Source: an uncultured Planctomycetota bacterium (GTDB taxonomy: Bacteria; Planctomycetota; Phycisphaerae; UBA1845; Fen-1342). Taken from it: DNA of 64,000 bases. Below, one piece after another: positions 19,038 to 27,463 of the stretch. The notes below the pieces were generated by a model that had not been told where the DNA came from, did not search any database, and saw only the letters and a list, made by a program, of their open reading frames with translations. The stretch covers positions 79,163 to 143,162 of the forward strand of contig CAADGM010000016.1 in NCBI GenBank assembly GCA_900696535.1, read 5' to 3'. A program made the translations under genes and the position numbers. Positions within the stretch are counted from its first letter, which is position 1. Every line of letters begins with the position of its first letter.

Positions 19038-19043
19038 AGTATA
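19038..19043 (-). promoter_or_regulatory. Putative -10 element immediately upstream of parA
   Basis: TATACTGCCGG on the minus strand ends directly before ATG 19030, so transcription would begin at or next to the start codon. The same 11 bases precede the S9 peptidase gene. No Shine-Dalgarno sequence is seen for ATG 19030. Confidence 0.4.
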
Positions 19044-19105
19044 CGCACGCCGCGGCCCGGACCGAAGCGGCGCGCCCGTGCGAGCCGCCCGGAGGCAGCC
19101 GGCGC

Positions 19106-19705
19106 TCAAATGATCTTGCGCAGGGCCGCCAGCATGCGCTGTCGCACCGCCGGCTCGAATTCCGCGAGCAGCGCGTCCACTGCCGCGGGCCCCTCCGACA
19201 TGCGAAGCTGTGCCGCCGCGCCGCGCAGGACGGCGTCCCGCTCGCTCACGAACCGCTCGAACGCCGCCCCGAGCTCGTCGCGGGTCCAATGGCTGAGCGG
19301 ATCACCCACGTTCGTCTGCCGCTTGGCCCAGCGCGCCAGCGACTTCGGGTCGTCGCCGTCGACCTCGTACAGCGCGGCGATCACCCGCACGCGGCTGGCC
19401 GGCGTGCCCAGGTGCTCGGTGATCTCGGCGGGCAGGGCCGACAGCCGATCATCCAGCGTGCGCCCCGCGACCGTGTCCAGCCACCCGGCCGCGCGCTCGG
19501 GCTCGACCCGCGGCTCCACGAGCACGGCCGGCGGAACCTGGAGCGTGCGCAGCCCAAGCGGAAACTGGACCGACACACGGTGCCGCGCCGCCCCGTCCAC
19601 CGTCGTGCTCTGCACGCGCAGGACGGTCCCCGTCCCCCACTCCGGCCGCGTGGGCACGGCGACCTTGCGTCCTACGAGCTCACTCGTGATCGCCAGCGGC
19701 GTCAT
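19106..19705 (-). CDS. DUF3553-like domain protein
   Basis: 199 residues, predicted cytoplasmic. The N-terminal 70 residues form a small beta barrel-like segment, LVGRKVAVPTRPEWGTGTVLRV then VQFPLGLRTLQVPPAVLVE, resembling DUF3553, a short domain also found next to UvrD-type helicases. The remainder is helical, with SLARWAKRQTNVGDPLSHW and an Ala/Arg/Glu-rich end. GGGAGAGGT just upstream supports ATG 19705. It lies between the RNase H fusion and parA on the same strand, with gaps of about 75 bases. Function unknown. Confidence 0.6.
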   Translation of the reverse strand: MTPLAITSELVGRKVAVPTRPEWGTGTVLRVQSTTVDGAARHRVSVQFPLGLRTLQVPPAVLVEPRVEPERAAGWLDTVAGRTLDDRLSALPAEITEHLGTPASRVRVIAALYEVDGDDPKSLARWAKRQTNVGDPLSHWTRDELGAAFERFVSERDAVLRGAAAQLRMSEGPAAVDALLAEFEPAVRQRMLAALRKII

Positions 19706-19778
19706 TACCTCTCCCAGAACCTGTGGAGCACCTGCGTCCGCGCTGTCGCGGTCCGGTCTTGCGGGACGCGCTGAGCGA

Positions 19779-20648
19779 TCAGTCGACCCCGTTGCCGCCG
19801 CCCATGGCCGAGAGCTGGAACGTCGCCATGCAGCCCGCGCGTGGGCACCGGATGGTCATCGTGGGCACGCCCGCGAACTCACCCTGGTCCGTGTTGAGCA
19901 TCGCCAGCACGGTCGGCAGCAGGGCCCCCGCCGCGTGGACGCACAGCCCCGCCGGGGTCGAGCCGCCGATCTCCCATGCCGTTCCGGAGAAGCAGGGCGC
20001 CGGGCACGCGCCCGCGCGGGGCGGCGACACCAGCTCAACGCGCACGCACCGGCCGCGCGCTGCACCCTGGGGCGATCCCCTGGCTCCACTCGAGTCCGAG
20101 CGCGCCGCCGCCTGCTTTCCCGGGGCCGGAGCCGGCGGCGCTGCGCCGGGCCCCGCGGACGGCGGGCTCGCACCGCTCCCGCCGGCGGACTCGACCTCGG
20201 CGCGAACGGCCGGATCGACGTCGAAGACCACCACGTCGGCGCGTCGATCCATCGCCAGGTTGGCCAGCTCGTCGGCGCGCCGGTTCTCCTCCCGCCGGAT
20301 GTGCCGCACGGACCAGCGGCCGACCTTCAGGAGCAGCAACTGGACGTGCTCAAAGAGGGCGACAAGGTGCGGCTTGCGGACCTGGTAGGCGCCGGTCACC
20401 TGCCGAACGAGCAGCTCGCTGTCGGAGAAGATCGTGAGGTCGTGCTGCCCCAGGCGCTGGGCCCGCTCGAGTCCCCGGATCAGGGCGGTGTACTCGGCGA
20501 CGTTGTTCGTCTGCTCGCCGAGGTAGTAACCGGCCTCGTGGATGAGCGCGCCGCCGGTCTCGGAGAGGACCACGCCGGCCCCCGCCGGCCCAGGGTTACC
20601 CCGGGCACCGCCGTCGACGTGGAGAGTGAGTTGCAGCGGCGGCGGCAC
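19779..20648 (-). CDS. RNase HI-like domain fused to a TIGR04076-like domain
   Basis: 289 residues. Residues 1-135 are an RNase HI-type nuclease with the acidic residues in place: HVDGGARGNPGPAG, NVAEYTALIRGL, IFSDSELLVRQV and RREENRRADELANLAMD. A Pro/Ala/Gly linker (about 150-200) leads to a Cys-containing C-terminal domain with CPAPCFSGTAWEI, STPAGLCVHAAGALLP and RCPRAGCMATFQLS, resembling the TIGR04076 family of unknown function. The GTG start has GAGG seven bases upstream. The gene begins nine bases after cdsZ, a common neighbour of RNase H genes. It would degrade RNA in RNA-DNA hybrids, with the C-terminal domain as a possible regulator. Confidence 0.85.
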   Translation of the reverse strand: MPPPLQLTLHVDGGARGNPGPAGAGVVLSETGGALIHEAGYYLGEQTNNVAEYTALIRGLERAQRLGQHDLTIFSDSELLVRQVTGAYQVRKPHLVALFEHVQLLLLKVGRWSVRHIRREENRRADELANLAMDRRADVVVFDVDPAVRAEVESAGGSGASPPSAGPGAAPPAPAPGKQAAARSDSSGARGSPQGAARGRCVRVELVSPPRAGACPAPCFSGTAWEIGGSTPAGLCVHAAGALLPTVLAMLNTDQGEFAGVPTMTIRCPRAGCMATFQLSAMGGGNGVD

Positions 20649-20657
20649 CCACGAGCC

Positions 20658-21389
20658 TCAGCGTGACTTGTCCATGAACAGAATCCGCCCGCAACTGCCG
20701 CAGGTCTGCACCTCGTCGCGCGTGAGCAGCGCGTTGGCCCGCTCGGCGGAGAGCGACATGTTGCACCCGTCGCAGATGAACTCCTGCCGCCGCGGATGGA
20801 CCTGCACAACGCGCGCCATCACTTCGCCCTCGTATCGGTCCGAAAGGCGGTTGAACAGGTCCAGCACCTTGCCGTCGAGCCGGCTGGCTGCCGCGTCGCG
20901 CTGCTGCTCCAGGGCCGACAGGCGGGCGGAGAAGGACGCCAGCGACTGCTCGAGCTGGGCCTTGATGTTGCCGAGCCGCTGGGACTCCTCCTTGACCAGG
21001 GCCTCCTGCTCCGCGACGGCCTTGCGCTTGGTCTCGACCTCCCCGAGCAGCTCCAGCGCCCGTGTCTCCTGCCGCGTGCGGTCGGCCTTCTCGTTATTGA
21101 GCTGCGACATGATCGCCGCGTATTCCTTGTTCGTGCGGACGGTGTTCAGGGTGTCCCGAAGCCGGGCGACGTGGGCGTCACGGGCCTTCAGGTCGAGGTC
21201 GGCGGCATCGGCGGCCACCTGCGTGTGCTTCAGGTCGGCCCGCCCGGCCTCCAGGGTGTGTTCGGCGGCGCGGAGCTTCTCAGTCTGTCTCGCGACGCTG
21301 CGTTCCTTCGCCGCAAGCTGGCGGCGGATTTCTGCGATCTGTAGTTCGATCTCTCGCAGGGCCAGCAGAGCTTCCAGCGTGGCTCCCAT
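20658..21389 (-). CDS. cdsZ: CdsZ-like coiled-coil and zinc-ribbon protein
   Basis: 243 residues. Residues 1-175 are a long antiparallel coiled coil (LREIELQIAEIRRQLAAKER; LNTVRTNKEYAAIMSQLNNE). The C-terminus is a C4 zinc ribbon with FICDGCNMSL and VQTCGSCGRILF. CdsZ/DUF164 proteins bind ribosomes and RNA and help translation or stress survival. ATG 21389 is preferred because GGAG lies seven bases upstream. The gene is followed at nine bases by the RNase H gene. Confidence 0.9.
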   Translation of the reverse strand: MGATLEALLALREIELQIAEIRRQLAAKERSVARQTEKLRAAEHTLEAGRADLKHTQVAADAADLDLKARDAHVARLRDTLNTVRTNKEYAAIMSQLNNEKADRTRQETRALELLGEVETKRKAVAEQEALVKEESQRLGNIKAQLEQSLASFSARLSALEQQRDAAASRLDGKVLDLFNRLSDRYEGEVMARVVQVHPRRQEFICDGCNMSLSAERANALLTRDEVQTCGSCGRILFMDKSR

Positions 21390-21478
21390 CAACACGCTCC
21401 GACGCGATATGTCAAACCATCACGGTTAACAAGCCACGTAGTATCGCCTGAAGCGTCCCCCGCGGCAAGCGCCGCGCG

Positions 21479-22441
21479 TCAAACCGTGCTCGCCTGCCGC
21501 GATCCGGCCTCGGCGGCATCCCCCCCCAGCAGGCCGGACAGCCACTGCCGCAGCGCCGCGTCGTCGCCCGCCAGCCGCCGGAACGCTTCCGTCGACACCC
21601 GGATCGCGTCCCGTCCAATCTTGCCCACCCTTCCCGCCGCGTCCCGCGAGGCCAGCGTCAGCGCCCCCCAGGCGATCGGCAGGCCGCAGAACAGCCGCAA
21701 CTCCAGCGCCGCGGCCGGAAGCGCCGTGACGAAGTCCACGCCCCGCAGAAGGCTCGTGCGAGCCTGGCGCATCGCGGCCGTAGCGATCTCGGTATGTGAC
21801 AGACCCCGGTCGCCCCGCGGAAGGTAGCGCCGACTGTGGCGGGCGTCGGCCCAGGCATCCTTGAGGATGTTGACGAGCTGCAACCCGATGCCGAGCTCGA
21901 CCGCCAGCGCCCGAAGCTCCAGGAGCGAAGGCCGCCCGAGATACGCGCTCATCATCGTGCAGAGCATCTCCCCCACCGTGCCGGCCACGTAGTAGCAGTA
22001 GGCCCGCAGCTCGGCCTCATCCAGCACCGCCGGGTACGGCAGATCCCGCTCGGCCGAGCGCTCCAGGAGGCCGGCAACCCCGGCGCTCATCTCGCGTGCG
22101 CAGCGTGCCAGTGCGGCGCGGTAGCCCGGCTCCAGGGCCTCGATCCGCTCGAACACCTGCGGAACAGCGCGCATCAGTGCGCGCTCGGGCTCGTTGACGC
22201 CCAGCGGATCCGCCAGCGCCGCCGCGGCCTGCGCGTCCCCGTCCAGGGCGGCGTCGACCCGGCGCAGTCGACTCACCCGCCCTGCCGCGTCCAGCTCGGG
22301 CGCGTCCTCGATCGTGTCCACGATGCGCATGAGCAGGTAGGCGACACCGACTGCGTCGGCAAGCGGCGCCGGCAGGAGCGGAATCAGCAAGGCGTAGGTT
22401 CGCGATACGCCTTGCAGGTGTTGTGCGACGAACGCGTCCAT
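21479..22441 (-). CDS. Squalene/phytoene synthase family protein
   Basis: 320 residues. Head-to-head prenyl transferase with both aspartate-rich motifs, MRIVDTIEDAPE near residue 40 and LQLVNILKDAWADARHSRRYLP near residue 195, plus YCYYVAGTVGEMLC. ATG 22441 follows GAGAGAGGG. Lying downstream of prenyl diphosphate synthase and dxs on the same strand, it would join farnesyl or geranylgeranyl diphosphate toward squalene or a carotenoid. Which of the two cannot be told without other pathway genes. A dispersed hairpin repeat sits in its upstream gap. Confidence 0.9.
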   Translation of the reverse strand: MDAFVAQHLQGVSRTYALLIPLLPAPLADAVGVAYLLMRIVDTIEDAPELDAAGRVSRLRRVDAALDGDAQAAAALADPLGVNEPERALMRAVPQVFERIEALEPGYRAALARCAREMSAGVAGLLERSAERDLPYPAVLDEAELRAYCYYVAGTVGEMLCTMMSAYLGRPSLLELRALAVELGIGLQLVNILKDAWADARHSRRYLPRGDRGLSHTEIATAAMRQARTSLLRGVDFVTALPAAALELRLFCGLPIAWGALTLASRDAAGRVGKIGRDAIRVSTEAFRRLAGDDAALRQWLSGLLGGDAAEAGSRQASTV

Positions 22442-22467
22442 CGCCCTCTCTCGCCCACAGCCGCGCC

Positions 22468-22493
22468 GTAGCGCCGGACCTCCGCGTCCGGCG
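22468..22493 (+). repeat. CTCCGY-loop hairpin repeat, copy A
   Basis: GTAG is followed by the stem CGCCGGAC, loop CTCCGC and stem GTCCGGCG (perfect 8 bp). The same unit occurs at 63024 and, with one or two changes, four times at 51441-51585. Confidence 0.8.
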
Positions 22494-22561
22494 CCCCACG
22501 GTCGTGTCACAGCGACAGCGTGGAACGCGAACGTCCAACGCGACCGTACGCGGGCCGACGT

Positions 22562-24505
22562 CTACTCCGCTGCGCCGCCGGCCCGCTGCGTCCGCTCGGT
22601 CGGCGCCGGATGCCGCGCGTGGCCGTTGACCCGGTCCGCCAGGACCAGCCGCCGAATCGTGCCCGCGATGGTCAACGGATCAAGCCCGGCCTCGACGAGC
22701 TGCCCGCCGCGCGAGCCGTGATCGTAGAAGCGGTCGGCCAGGCCCATCCGGAAGATCGACTCGGTTGGCAGTCCGAGGCGGTTCGCGGTTTCCAGAATCG
22801 CGCTGCCGAATCCGCCGATCAGCGCGTGCTCCTCCGCCGTGATCACCGGCGTGCCGCGCGTGATCGCGGTGGTGACCATGTCCTCGTCAATCGGCTTGCA
22901 GAAGCGCGCATTCACGACCGTGACGAAGATGTCCTCCTCCGCCAGGCGCTCCGCCGCGGCCAGCGCCGCCGGGACCATCGTCCCGTACGCCAGGATCGTC
23001 GCGTCGGGTCCCTCGCGGAGCACGCGGGCCTTGCCGAGCTGGAACGGCGTGCCGTCTCCGCAGACGTCCGGCACCATATCACGCGGGTAGCGCACCGCCC
23101 ATGGGCCGTCGAGCGAGAGCCCCAGGCGCATCGCGGCCTCGAGCTCCGGCTCGTCGGCCGGTGCCATGAGTACGAAGTCCTGGAGCCCGCGCAGGTAGGC
23201 CAGGTCGAGGTATCCGTGATGGACGGCCCCATCGCCGCCCACCAGGCCGGCGCGGTCGATGCAGAAGCCCACCGGCAACTTCTGGAGCACGACTTCCTGG
23301 AAGACCTGGTCGAAGGCCCGCTGGAGGAACGTCGAATAGATGCACGCCAGCGGACGCAGGCCGGCCTTGGCCATGCCCGCGGCCACGTCCACCGTGCAGC
23401 TCTCCGCGATGCCGCAGTCGAGGCAGCGGTCGGGCAGCGTCTGCCGGATGCGGGCCACGCCGGTGCCGTCGGGCATGGCCGCGGTCAGCGCGTAGACGCG
23501 CTCATCTTCGGCCATGATGCGCAGGGCCGCGTCCGCGAGCGCGGTCGTCCAGGACTTGCGCTCGCCCTTGATGATGGTGACCGAGTCGCCCTCGATCTTG
23601 AAGCGATCCGGGCTGTGGTAGGCACACGGATCCTTCGTGGCCCAGGAGCACCCGCGCCCCTTCTCCGTGTGAACGTGCAGCAGCACGGGGTTCGGCACGT
23701 CCTTGAGCAGCTCGAGCAGCTCGACCAGGTGCGGCAGGTCATGCCCGTCTACGGGACCGACGTACAGGAAGCCCATCTGCTCCCAGATCTGGTGCGGCGA
23801 GACGGTCGCCTTGATGCCCACCTTCAGGTGCTCGAGCGCGTCGTACATGCTCTGCCCGACGAGCGGGACGCGCGGCAGAATCGCCTTGACCTGGTGCTTG
23901 ACATCCTCGTAGAGACTGCTGACGCGGAAGCGGGCCAGGTACTTCGCCAGGCCCCCCTGCGACGGCGCAATGCCCATCGAGTTATCGTTCAGAATCACAA
24001 GGAACTGCCGCTTGAGCGTGCCCGCCTGGTTCAGTCCCTCGAAGGCCACGCCGTTCACGATGCTCGCGTCGCCAACCAGCGCGACCACACGGTTGTTGCG
24101 GCCCATCGCCGCGTCACCACGGGCCATGCCGACCGCCGTGGGAATCGCCGTACCGGCATGCCCGACGTTGAACAGGTCGTAGGGGCTTTCGCTGGTGGAG
24201 GGGAAGCCGCTGGCACCGCCCTTCTGGCGCAGGTTCTCGAGCAGCGCGTTCCGACCGGTCAGCAGCTTGTGCACGTAGCACTGGTGGCCGACGTCCCACA
24301 GGAGCCGGTCCTTCGAGAAGTCGAAGACCCGGTGCAGGGCGATCGTCAGCTCCACGACGCCGAGATTGCTCGCCAGGTGGCCGCCGTGCCGGCTCACCAC
24401 GTCAATGATGCGTGCCCGGATCTCGGCGGCAAGCCGGTCGAGCTCGGGCATCGAAAGTTGGCACAAGTCCTCGGGCGAGCTGATTCGGTCAAGCAAGCGT
24501 GTCAT
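22562..24505 (-). CDS. dxs: 1-deoxy-D-xylulose-5-phosphate synthase
   Basis: 647 residues, full length. A thiamine-diphosphate enzyme that condenses pyruvate with glyceraldehyde 3-phosphate in the first step of the MEP isoprenoid pathway. Motifs are SRHGGHLASNLGVVELTIALH, DVGHQCYVHKLLTGR, the TPP-binding VALVGDASIVNGVAFEG and the Pyr domain YSTFLQRAFDQ with DRAGLVGGDGAVHHG. It sits between the prenyl diphosphate synthase and squalene/phytoene synthase genes, so carbon entry, elongation and head-to-head coupling are clustered. Confidence 0.97.
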   Translation of the reverse strand: MTRLLDRISSPEDLCQLSMPELDRLAAEIRARIIDVVSRHGGHLASNLGVVELTIALHRVFDFSKDRLLWDVGHQCYVHKLLTGRNALLENLRQKGGASGFPSTSESPYDLFNVGHAGTAIPTAVGMARGDAAMGRNNRVVALVGDASIVNGVAFEGLNQAGTLKRQFLVILNDNSMGIAPSQGGLAKYLARFRVSSLYEDVKHQVKAILPRVPLVGQSMYDALEHLKVGIKATVSPHQIWEQMGFLYVGPVDGHDLPHLVELLELLKDVPNPVLLHVHTEKGRGCSWATKDPCAYHSPDRFKIEGDSVTIIKGERKSWTTALADAALRIMAEDERVYALTAAMPDGTGVARIRQTLPDRCLDCGIAESCTVDVAAGMAKAGLRPLACIYSTFLQRAFDQVFQEVVLQKLPVGFCIDRAGLVGGDGAVHHGYLDLAYLRGLQDFVLMAPADEPELEAAMRLGLSLDGPWAVRYPRDMVPDVCGDGTPFQLGKARVLREGPDATILAYGTMVPAALAAAERLAEEDIFVTVVNARFCKPIDEDMVTTAITRGTPVITAEEHALIGGFGSAILETANRLGLPTESIFRMGLADRFYDHGSRGGQLVEAGLDPLTIAGTIRRLVLADRVNGHARHPAPTERTQRAGGAAE

Positions 24506-24591
24506 CAGTTGTCTGTTCTCCAGCGTCCGTCGCCATGCGTTCGCCGCATCGCGGGTATCGGCCCGCCCGCGCCGCGAGCCGGTGCAAACCG

Positions 24592-25557
24592 TTAATGATC
24601 GCGGGAAACCACGTAGCGCGCCAAGTCGGCCAGCCGCTGCCCCGCCGGGCCCAGCGGCTCCAGGGCCGCCACTGCCTCCGCTGCCAATCGCTCGGCCTCG
24701 GCCCGGGCGGCCGCAACGCCGAACACGGCCGGGTAGGTCTGCTTGTCAACCGCGGCGTCTTTCAGCGTGCGCTTGCCCATCTGCTCAGCCGAAGCGGTCT
24801 GGTCGAGCAGGTCGTCCGCGACCTGGAACGCCAGGCCCAGGCTCTCGCCGAAGCGCGCCAATGCCTCGCGGTGTGCTGCACTTGACCCACCACACAGCGC
24901 CCCGAGCCGGCAGCACGTCTCAATCAGGGCGGCCGTCTTGTGGCGGTGAATGAATTGCACCACCTCACGCTGCGGCGGCTGCCGCTCACCCGCCATGTCG
25001 GCCGCCTGACCGGCGATCATGCGCTCCGTGCCCTCAGCCAGCGCGGCGACGAGTTCGCGGGCAATCGCCGCGTCGACCGGGCACTGAGCCACCAGCCGAA
25101 GCGCATGCACGGCGAGCCAGTCCCCCGCCAGAATCGCCAGCGCCTCGCCGAAGACGCGATGGTTCGTGGGCCGCCCCCGCCGCAGGTCGTCGTCGTCCAT
25201 CGCCGGCAGATCGTCATGAATGAGCGAAAACGTGTGCACCAGCTCAATCGCGACGGCCGCCGGCAGCGCCGCCTCCGGGTCGCCGCCGGACGCGCGGCAG
25301 CTCTCCACCACCAGCACCGGGCGGAAGCGCTTGCCGCCCGCCTGCACGGAGTACGCGACCGCCTCCGTCAATCGGCTATGCCCGGCCGGCCGGGCAGCGA
25401 GGCTATCGAGGTGACGCTGGAGCACTCGCTCCACCAACTCGCGCGTTGCCGGGTACCAGTCCGGCAGGATATTCGCGCGCCCGGAGCAGGCGGCATCGGT
25501 GGCAACGTTCTCACGTACGGGCATTGAGGCCCGCGGGTTCGAATGGACGCGCGGCAT
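24592..25557 (-). CDS. Short-chain polyprenyl diphosphate synthase (FPP/GGPP type)
   Basis: 321 residues from the first start; the in-frame ATG at 25524 is equally possible, and neither has a strong ribosome site. The first aspartate-rich motif is LIHDDLPAMDDDDLRRGRP, the second FQVADDLLDQTAS, with GGKRFRPVLV upstream. This pattern fits class II bacterial farnesyl or geranylgeranyl diphosphate synthases. It heads the isoprenoid run (this gene, dxs, squalene/phytoene synthase) and is divergent from aat with about 50 bases between them. Confidence 0.93.
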   Translation of the reverse strand: MPRVHSNPRASMPVRENVATDAACSGRANILPDWYPATRELVERVLQRHLDSLAARPAGHSRLTEAVAYSVQAGGKRFRPVLVVESCRASGGDPEAALPAAVAIELVHTFSLIHDDLPAMDDDDLRRGRPTNHRVFGEALAILAGDWLAVHALRLVAQCPVDAAIARELVAALAEGTERMIAGQAADMAGERQPPQREVVQFIHRHKTAALIETCCRLGALCGGSSAAHREALARFGESLGLAFQVADDLLDQTASAEQMGKRTLKDAAVDKQTYPAVFGVAAARAEAERLAAEAVAALEPLGPAGQRLADLARYVVSRDH

Positions 25558-25606
25558 TGCCCAAGGATAGAGTGCGGCGCGCCGGATTGCCAGCGATTAC
25601 CTGACC

Positions 25607-26188
25607 ATGCGCACCGAGTTAACGCCGGAGTTGGTCCTGCGGGCCTACGCGGCCGGGATCTTCCCGATGGCCGAGCCGGGAGGCGCCATCGCCTGGTTCG
25701 ACCCGCCGCACCGCGGGATCATCCCGCTCGACACGTTCCGCCCGCCCCGCTCGGTGCGGCAGGTCGTTCGCCGCCGCAAGTTCGAGGTCCGCATTAACAC
25801 GGCGTTCCGGGACGTCATCGCGGGCTGTGCCGATCGTCCGGAAGGCACCTGGATCGACCCGATCATCACGCGCGTGTACGTGCGGCTTCACGAGATGGGC
25901 CGGGCGCACAGCGTCGAGAGCTGGCACGAGGGCCGGCTCGCCGGCGGGCTCTACGGCGTGGCACTGGGCGGCGCCTTCTTCGGCGAGTCCATGTTCACGC
26001 GCGTCACCGACGCTTCCAAGGTCGCACTCGTCGCGCTGGTGGAGCGGCTCCGTGAGCGCGGATTCGTACTGCTCGATACACAGTGGACGACGCCGCACCT
26101 CGAGCGACTCGGAGCGATCGAGATTCCCCGGGCCGAGTACCGTCGTCGGCTCGACGCCGCCCTCGCGCTGCGGTGCACGTTCGCGTAG
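25607..26188 (+). CDS. aat: Leucyl/phenylalanyl-tRNA-protein transferase
   Basis: 193 residues, slightly shorter than E. coli Aat. It attaches Leu or Phe from aminoacyl-tRNA to proteins with N-terminal Arg or Lys, marking them for ClpS/ClpAP. Hallmarks are YAAGIFPMAEP, IAWFDPPHRGIIPLDTF, GTWIDPIITRVYVRLHEMGRAHSVE and GGLYGVALGGAFFGESMF, then LLDTQWTTPHLERLGAIEI. clpS and clpA are not in the window. Confidence 0.97.
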   Translation: MRTELTPELVLRAYAAGIFPMAEPGGAIAWFDPPHRGIIPLDTFRPPRSVRQVVRRRKFEVRINTAFRDVIAGCADRPEGTWIDPIITRVYVRLHEMGRAHSVESWHEGRLAGGLYGVALGGAFFGESMFTRVTDASKVALVALVERLRERGFVLLDTQWTTPHLERLGAIEIPRAEYRRRLDAALALRCTFA

Positions 26189-26219
26189 CTTCGTGTGGCC
26201 GGCATCTTGCCCACCGCTC

Positions 26220-26252
26220 GCGGGCTGGAATCCCGCGCCGCCCTGACGGCGC
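26220..26252. terminator. Possible bidirectional terminator hairpins between aat and ygfZ
   Basis: GCGGG/CCCGC with a seven-base loop (26220-26236) and GCGCCG/CGGCGC with loop CCCTGA (26235-26252) share two bases and so are alternatives. They lie in the 68-base gap between convergent genes. No T-run. Confidence 0.35.
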
Positions 26253-26256
26253 CGGA

Positions 26257-27315
26257 CTACGCCGCAGGCAGCGGCACGATAACCACGGACTGCCCACTCT
26301 CCCCCGCGACGATGCCATCATGCGATGGCAGCCCCGTCTTCAGGTATCCCAACCCGATCCATCGACCGGTCCGCGGATGCCGCGCGACCGACGTCACTCG
26401 CCCCACAACGCCCCCCCCCTGCCGCAGCACATCCCCCGCCGCCAGCGCCCCGCCCCCTTCCGCCCGAAGCCCCACCAGCCTGCGCGCCAACGCCCCGCGT
26501 GACCGCATGCGCTCCAGGATCTCGTAGCCCACAAAGCACCCCTTCGAAAGCGAAATGCCGCGCTCAATTTGCCCCGTCTCCGGCGGCAACACCTGCTCGT
26601 CGATATCCAACCCCAGCCACGGCACACCCGCCTCGATGCGAAGGGCGTGAAACGCCTGCCACCCCGCCGGTTGGGCACCCGCCTCCACCAGCCGATCCCA
26701 CCATGCCGCCGCCTGCTCCCGCGGCACGATCAGCTCGAAGCCGGGCACCCGCCCCAGATCGTTGCGCACCAGCCGCACGTCCGGGCCGACCAGCAGGTGC
26801 CCCAGGGCGGGTAGCGCGGCGAAGTTCGTGTTGCCCAGCGCTCGGGCCACATCAACGGCGGACGGCCCGTACACCGCGAGCCGCGCGTCTTCCGCCGACG
26901 CGTCCGCGAGGCGCACGCTCTCGCTGAACAAGTAGCGATCGAGGTGCTTCAGCGCGGCGGCCACCACCTCGCCATCCACGTCGAGCCACAGCGCCTCACC
27001 TACCGCCAGGATGATCACGTCGAAGACGACCCGGCCGCGCGGATCAAGCGCGAAGGCGTAGTTCCCGCTGCCGGAATCGAGCGTCTGGACAACATTCGTC
27101 ACCAGTCCGCTCAGCCATCGAGCCCGATCCGCCCCCGTCACGACCACGCGCCCACGGTCACTTCGATCCACCAGCCCCGCCCGCGTCGAAAGCGCGTCGT
27201 ACTCCGCCGCCACGTCGCCGAACGAGTCCGCAACGTGCATCCCCGCCGGCGCGTCGCCGCGGCGTGCGTCGGCCGGGTAGTGTCGCGCCGCGTGGAAGGC
27301 TGTCAGCGTGGGCAT
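26257..27315 (-). CDS. ygfZ: YgfZ/GcvT-like folate-binding protein
   Basis: 352 residues. The GcvT-like fold shows SDRGRVVVTGADRARWLSGL near the N-terminus and the YgfZ signature near residue 265, here KGCFVGYEI. The normally invariant Gln of KGCxxGQE is Tyr, while the functional Cys is kept. YgfZ supports repair or assembly of Fe-S clusters in enzymes such as MiaB, using tetrahydrofolate. It is convergent with aat and divergent from cinA. Confidence 0.88.
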   Translation of the reverse strand: MPTLTAFHAARHYPADARRGDAPAGMHVADSFGDVAAEYDALSTRAGLVDRSDRGRVVVTGADRARWLSGLVTNVVQTLDSGSGNYAFALDPRGRVVFDVIILAVGEALWLDVDGEVVAAALKHLDRYLFSESVRLADASAEDARLAVYGPSAVDVARALGNTNFAALPALGHLLVGPDVRLVRNDLGRVPGFELIVPREQAAAWWDRLVEAGAQPAGWQAFHALRIEAGVPWLGLDIDEQVLPPETGQIERGISLSKGCFVGYEILERMRSRGALARRLVGLRAEGGGALAAGDVLRQGGGVVGRVTSVARHPRTGRWIGLGYLKTGLPSHDGIVAGESGQSVVIVPLPAA

Positions 27316-27418
27316 CGGGTGCGTCCCTGGCTCTGGTTCGAATCACGCACGCGGCGGCGGCGCCACGGTGGCGCAGTGCCGGCCTGCCACCGACTCAGCG
27401 AAGTCGCTTGCGCACGGC

Positions 27419-27424
27419 TATATT
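27419..27424 (+). promoter_or_regulatory. Putative -10 element (TATATT) for cinA
   Basis: TATATT in the context GGCTATATTGAG lies 39 bases before ATG 27464, resembling the GGCTATACT of the nadA promoter candidate. Confidence 0.35.
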
Positions 27425-27463
27425 GAGCCTAGCCCTCTGCGGTCTCGAATCAATGGAGCACCG

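Noticed and set aside
18092..19774. A 560-codon plus-strand frame opposite parA and the DUF3553-like gene
   Set aside because: No motifs, and the opposite strand encodes recognisable proteins with overlapping stop/start junctions.
22520..24595. A 691-codon open frame on the plus strand opposite dxs
   Set aside because: Fully antisense to a highly conserved enzyme; composition is typical of a shadow frame.
27320..27360. GGTTCGAATC-like T-loop sequence suggesting a tRNA
   Set aside because: The flanking bases cannot form a T stem, and no anticodon or acceptor arms can be drawn. Similar TTCGAA hits near 25530 and 51587 fail the same way.
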